DNA of 64,000 nt from Pseudoscleropodium purum (taxonomy: Eukaryota > Streptophyta > Bryopsida > Hypnales > Brachytheciaceae): positions 11,966,001-12,030,000 of the forward strand of contig OZ017803.1 of assembly GCA_963969395.1 (NCBI GenBank), in the 5' to 3' direction. The notes below the pieces were generated by a model. It did no database searches and was not told the origin of the DNA. It saw nothing but the letters and a program-made list of their open reading frames with translations. Below, piece after piece: positions 60,845 to 64,000 of this stretch (the stretch's first letter is position 1; each line of letters opens with the position of its first letter). The position numbers were made by a program, and so were the translations under genes.

Positions 60845-61180
60845 CTTGATGCATTAAATGTTTTTTGGGGGGTCAGGAGGGCCATTTGGGCCTATTCTTG
60901 GTGTTGTTCTTCAAGCAATTCAAGAATAGCCATTGTCAAAAAAAAAAAAAATTCTGAATTTTTTTTTGAAAATTTGAAAATGCAAAAAGAAGTTGAAAAA
61001 ATAAATTTAATTTTTTTTTTAAATAAAAATAAAAAAGTGACATGGTAGTCGTTGTACCACATCACGTAGCTACTATAGGGCAGTGTGCTTAGTATGGGAA
61101 TACAGATTTAGGCAAGGGAACTTATAGCCCTCCCAGGGGGTTAAATCTCATCTATTGTATACAGGGTTTCTTCTAATGTG
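60845..61180. repeat. MITE-like repeat unit, related to 21236-22075
   Basis: It starts GCATTAAATGTTTTTTGGGGGGTCAGGAGGGCC and ends GGGTTTCTTCTAATG. It has a poly-A/T middle and the TGACATGGTAGTCGTTGTACCACATCACGT-like core found in the block at 21236. It lies 225 bp downstream of the piggyBac stop, so it may be the 3' end of that element or an independent insertion. No gene. Confidence 0.5.
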
Positions 61181-64000
61181 CAGCATGTAAAAATTACTTT
61201 ACAACATTTATTTTTCATTCACAAATAATGTAGAAGTCCAGTGCAATATGAATGCTTGTTGAAGACCTCATTGAAGTCAATGACCTTGGTTGCTGTTCGG
61301 ATAGCTATGTCATCATATTTGGTTGTAGATGTACACATAATTTTTGGCTTTTGAAGCTCTACAAGTCTAGAAGCTATAAATATATGTTTTGCTATAACCA
61401 ATGATGTACTAGTATTTGGAATCTATTGTAGCAAGTAATCATGAGAATGCATTCCCAAACAATGTCGACGTGCACTTCTTCATAGATGTTGTATACATAG
61501 CAATGAGTAGTGTCAGAGACCTTGACAATTGCATTCCTTTTTTGTGTTGTTGCGTGTTCATAAATAAAGAAACAAAATTATTGTTGTACAAGAAATAGGT
61601 GATGTCAACTTGTATTGTACAATGTTGCCTTGTAGCCATGTCAATCTATCGTCCACTGTGTATGCATGCACGTTCCTCCCCGATAGCCACTAGCATTGAC
61701 ATTCTCAAGTTCATTCAATATGGTAGTGTAAGTAGGCATTTCATATTCTTCATGTAATGTTGGAAATTCAAAAATTACTTGCATATACAATTTTATTGTG
61801 CCAACAATAGATGGGTATACTATAAAATTTATAGACACACTCATGTTTGTTTATTCCATTTTTCCAATGGGAAGACATGATAGTTCAGCCTAGGTGGACA
61901 CAAGTTGGCAAGGTTTACATTCACTGAATTCGAATAGGCTCGACCGTTGTCTAAATTGAATTATCTATGTCCACGTCGGAGGTACTATACAGCGGTGATG
62001 GCGTCATATTCTCTGTCAAAGTGCTTCTAGTCAGATGGCCATAGCAATCAACGATCACAAGGGCAAGCCGCTACTGCCAGAAACTACAAGAAGTGGTCAC
62101 GTTGCCAACTCAGCATCGGTAAGGGTAGTCTAGTATTTTTCTCTTCATGTAGCAAATAGGCCTTCATTTTAAGGCTCGACATTGTCAATTTATGTCATAT
62201 TTTCCCTAGTTTTGAGTTACGTTCAAGTGTAGAGATGCTACGCTCTATACACATAATTTTCCTAAATTTTTCGAGCACGAACTAGTCTGTTAAACTTTGA
62301 AAAACATAAGCCACTCATGCTCTGCTCGTGCTAGTCAACACCCATTTCCTCACAGTCAAGGCTCATAATCTCAAAATTGGCAAAGTATGTCGATCGAGCT
62401 TCATCCTCATCAACTACAAACAACTTCTCAAACAAGATCATACGGTTACTTCTAGACCGATCTCCTTCCTACTGAAATCCATGCACCTCGCACTTCTCCT
62501 ACCCTCTACTCATGTTTCTAGCCTCATGTGAGACCACTATCGCTTAAGGGTTAAAAGACATTCCCTTTGGAGGATGAACAATTGCACTTCTATTTTGTAT
62601 AGAGAGGTTCTTTGTCATTCATCAACTGAAAAACGTCTGCTGCATCATTTATGGGTTAACTTTTATTTGTATATCAATCCTACACTATTGTTCCAAATAA
62701 TACTTTGCAATGACTTTTCTGAAATCGTTAATTCTGGAGGACAATTAGGGGTTTAGGGTAAAGTCCATGCACCCAACTGTAGACTAACGGCATCCACAGA
62801 AAGCTGGAGACCGGGTAAGCTTATAAGCTTAAGTTATACAGTAAACTCATTTCATGCTTCAATGACTGACAGCGCTTCTGCATATGACTAGGCAGGGGCA
62901 AAATTCTGATAAAATCCTGATAATACTCCGATCAGAGATGCCCACTCCTTATTTATTTTATTTGACTTAATGTCTTGTCCTCGCTTTTGAAAATTCTGTT
63001 ACATGTGAGTGGTTTTCAAACTGAATATTCTTTACTATTGTCATTACTATTCAACCATATTATTACCGAAGTTGTAACTTTTCTCAATGAAACATGAGAA
63101 TATTTCATTTCAGTGCAAGGAAGAAACCTATTTGAGACTTCTGGAGTCAAATATGCCTTCACCACAAAACCTGCATGCATCCAAGTTTGCCATGTAACCC
63201 CTCATTGCCAAAGGCTTGTTTGGGTTCAAAAACATCATTTCTTTTGAAGTGTTATAGATCAAAATGTCACTAAGTTATAGAAATCTCAACAATACAATCT
63301 TGTATTGTACATGTTGTAGATGATGTGGATCAAATTTGGAGTTATTTGATTGCATAGATTGCAAAATAGGAATGTTTCAATATTGAAATAGGATGCTGAA
63401 ATTTTCCTAAAAATTCATTTGAAGGTGAAATTTGATTTGTAAACTTACTCAAATGAAAAAACTTAAAACTATAAAGTGATTTGAAATTAGCATACAAAGA
63501 CATTGGTGAAAGAAAATATCATTGGATTGTCTCATTGTGTTTGCAAAATGACTTGCAAATGTCAAAAAAATAGTAAGAAAAGTTGAGAACCTCCAATCTA
63601 AGGTTGAACATCCTTCTACTAAAATGCTTCTTAATCACTCATAACTTCTTGGATTGATATCAAATTTGAGCCACATAAACTAGACTAATATGCAAAACTT
63701 TCCAAAAATATTTATTGGAAACTAAAATTTTATGAAGAAGAAAAAAGCTGCAAAAGTTCACCATGATCCAAAAATGTTGGGATTTTGAACTTCAAATTGC
63801 TCCCAAACATTCACAACAACTTGAATTTACATGAAATTTTACCACAATAGCTAGACTTCAAGGGGAATAGAATCCAATAATTTTTTTATTAAAAACAAAC
63901 TTTGGGTGAAGGAGATACAAGCCCCCAAAGTTGCAACCTTCAAATGCATTTTTATGAACTCAAATTAAACCTGTAAACTTTGATTAGCTTTCAAGAAATC
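61181..64000. other. Non-genic interval, nothing recognised
   Basis: I see no supported gene. The open frames at 61219-61844 and 62328-62756 lack recognisable features. 61900-62900 is less AT-rich than the flanks and could hold an unrecognised gene remnant. 63120-64000 is AT-rich and reads like the low-complexity repeats around 52430. Confidence 0.35.

Noticed and set aside
63450..64000. Possible further copy of the long inverted-repeat arm
   Set aside because: Similarity by eye is only to AT-rich wording; no run of landmarks in order.

Overview
The window looks like repeat-rich intergenic DNA from a land plant with a large, AT-rich genome. A gymnosperm is my guess, at low confidence. The plant assignment rests on a plant-type Ty3/gypsy polyprotein, CACTA termini that begin CACTACAAGAAAA, hAT transposases with the DUF659-type core, and a plant-type PHD-finger gene with phase-compatible introns. 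I saw no operons, rRNA, canonical tRNA or CRISPR. Almost all recognisable coding sequence is transposon-derived, captured or decayed.

Layout. 1-2980: AT-rich DNA with a cluster of GCTTAAAGC-type motifs. 2981-5500: a heavily broken hAT-like transposase. 5501-9490: no gene. 9497-19992: a minus-strand Ty3/gypsy LTR retrotransposon flanked by TGCACG. A same-family LTR (12846-15810, 5-bp duplication GCGTT) is inserted in its integrase, and that LTR carries a hAT MITE (12880-13155) and a tRNA-derived SINE (13233-13490). 20930-22542: two hAT MITEs around a nested repeat block. 22543-26040: a decayed retroelement with an acidic coiled-coil, gag-like ORF. 26437-30565: an inverted pair of ~0.9-kb arms enclosing an intron-containing glyoxalase II fragment (Pack-MULE-like). 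32202-33739 and 34683-34795: CACTA elements. 35319-45336: a 10,018-bp hAT transposon with a perfect 8-bp target-site duplication. 47620-50050: PHD-finger gene remains. 54744-55046: a hAT MITE. 58560-60618: a piggyBac-like transposase pseudogene. 61181-64000: nothing recognised.

The main discovery is the 10-kb hAT element. Its ends match three ~280-300-bp GC-rich MITEs in the window (12880, 22241, 39517), each with its own perfect 8-bp duplication, so it is their probable autonomous parent. Besides a transposase with BED finger, DUF659 core, dimerisation motif and a ~450-residue acidic/basic C-terminal extension, it carries a divergently oriented, intronless protein-kinase-like gene broken only by two in-frame stops. 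A CpG-rich, GTCCG-repeat block lies upstream of both genes, resembling the terminal blocks. That suggests the kinase is a regulated part of the element rather than a random passenger. One of its own MITEs is inserted between the two genes.
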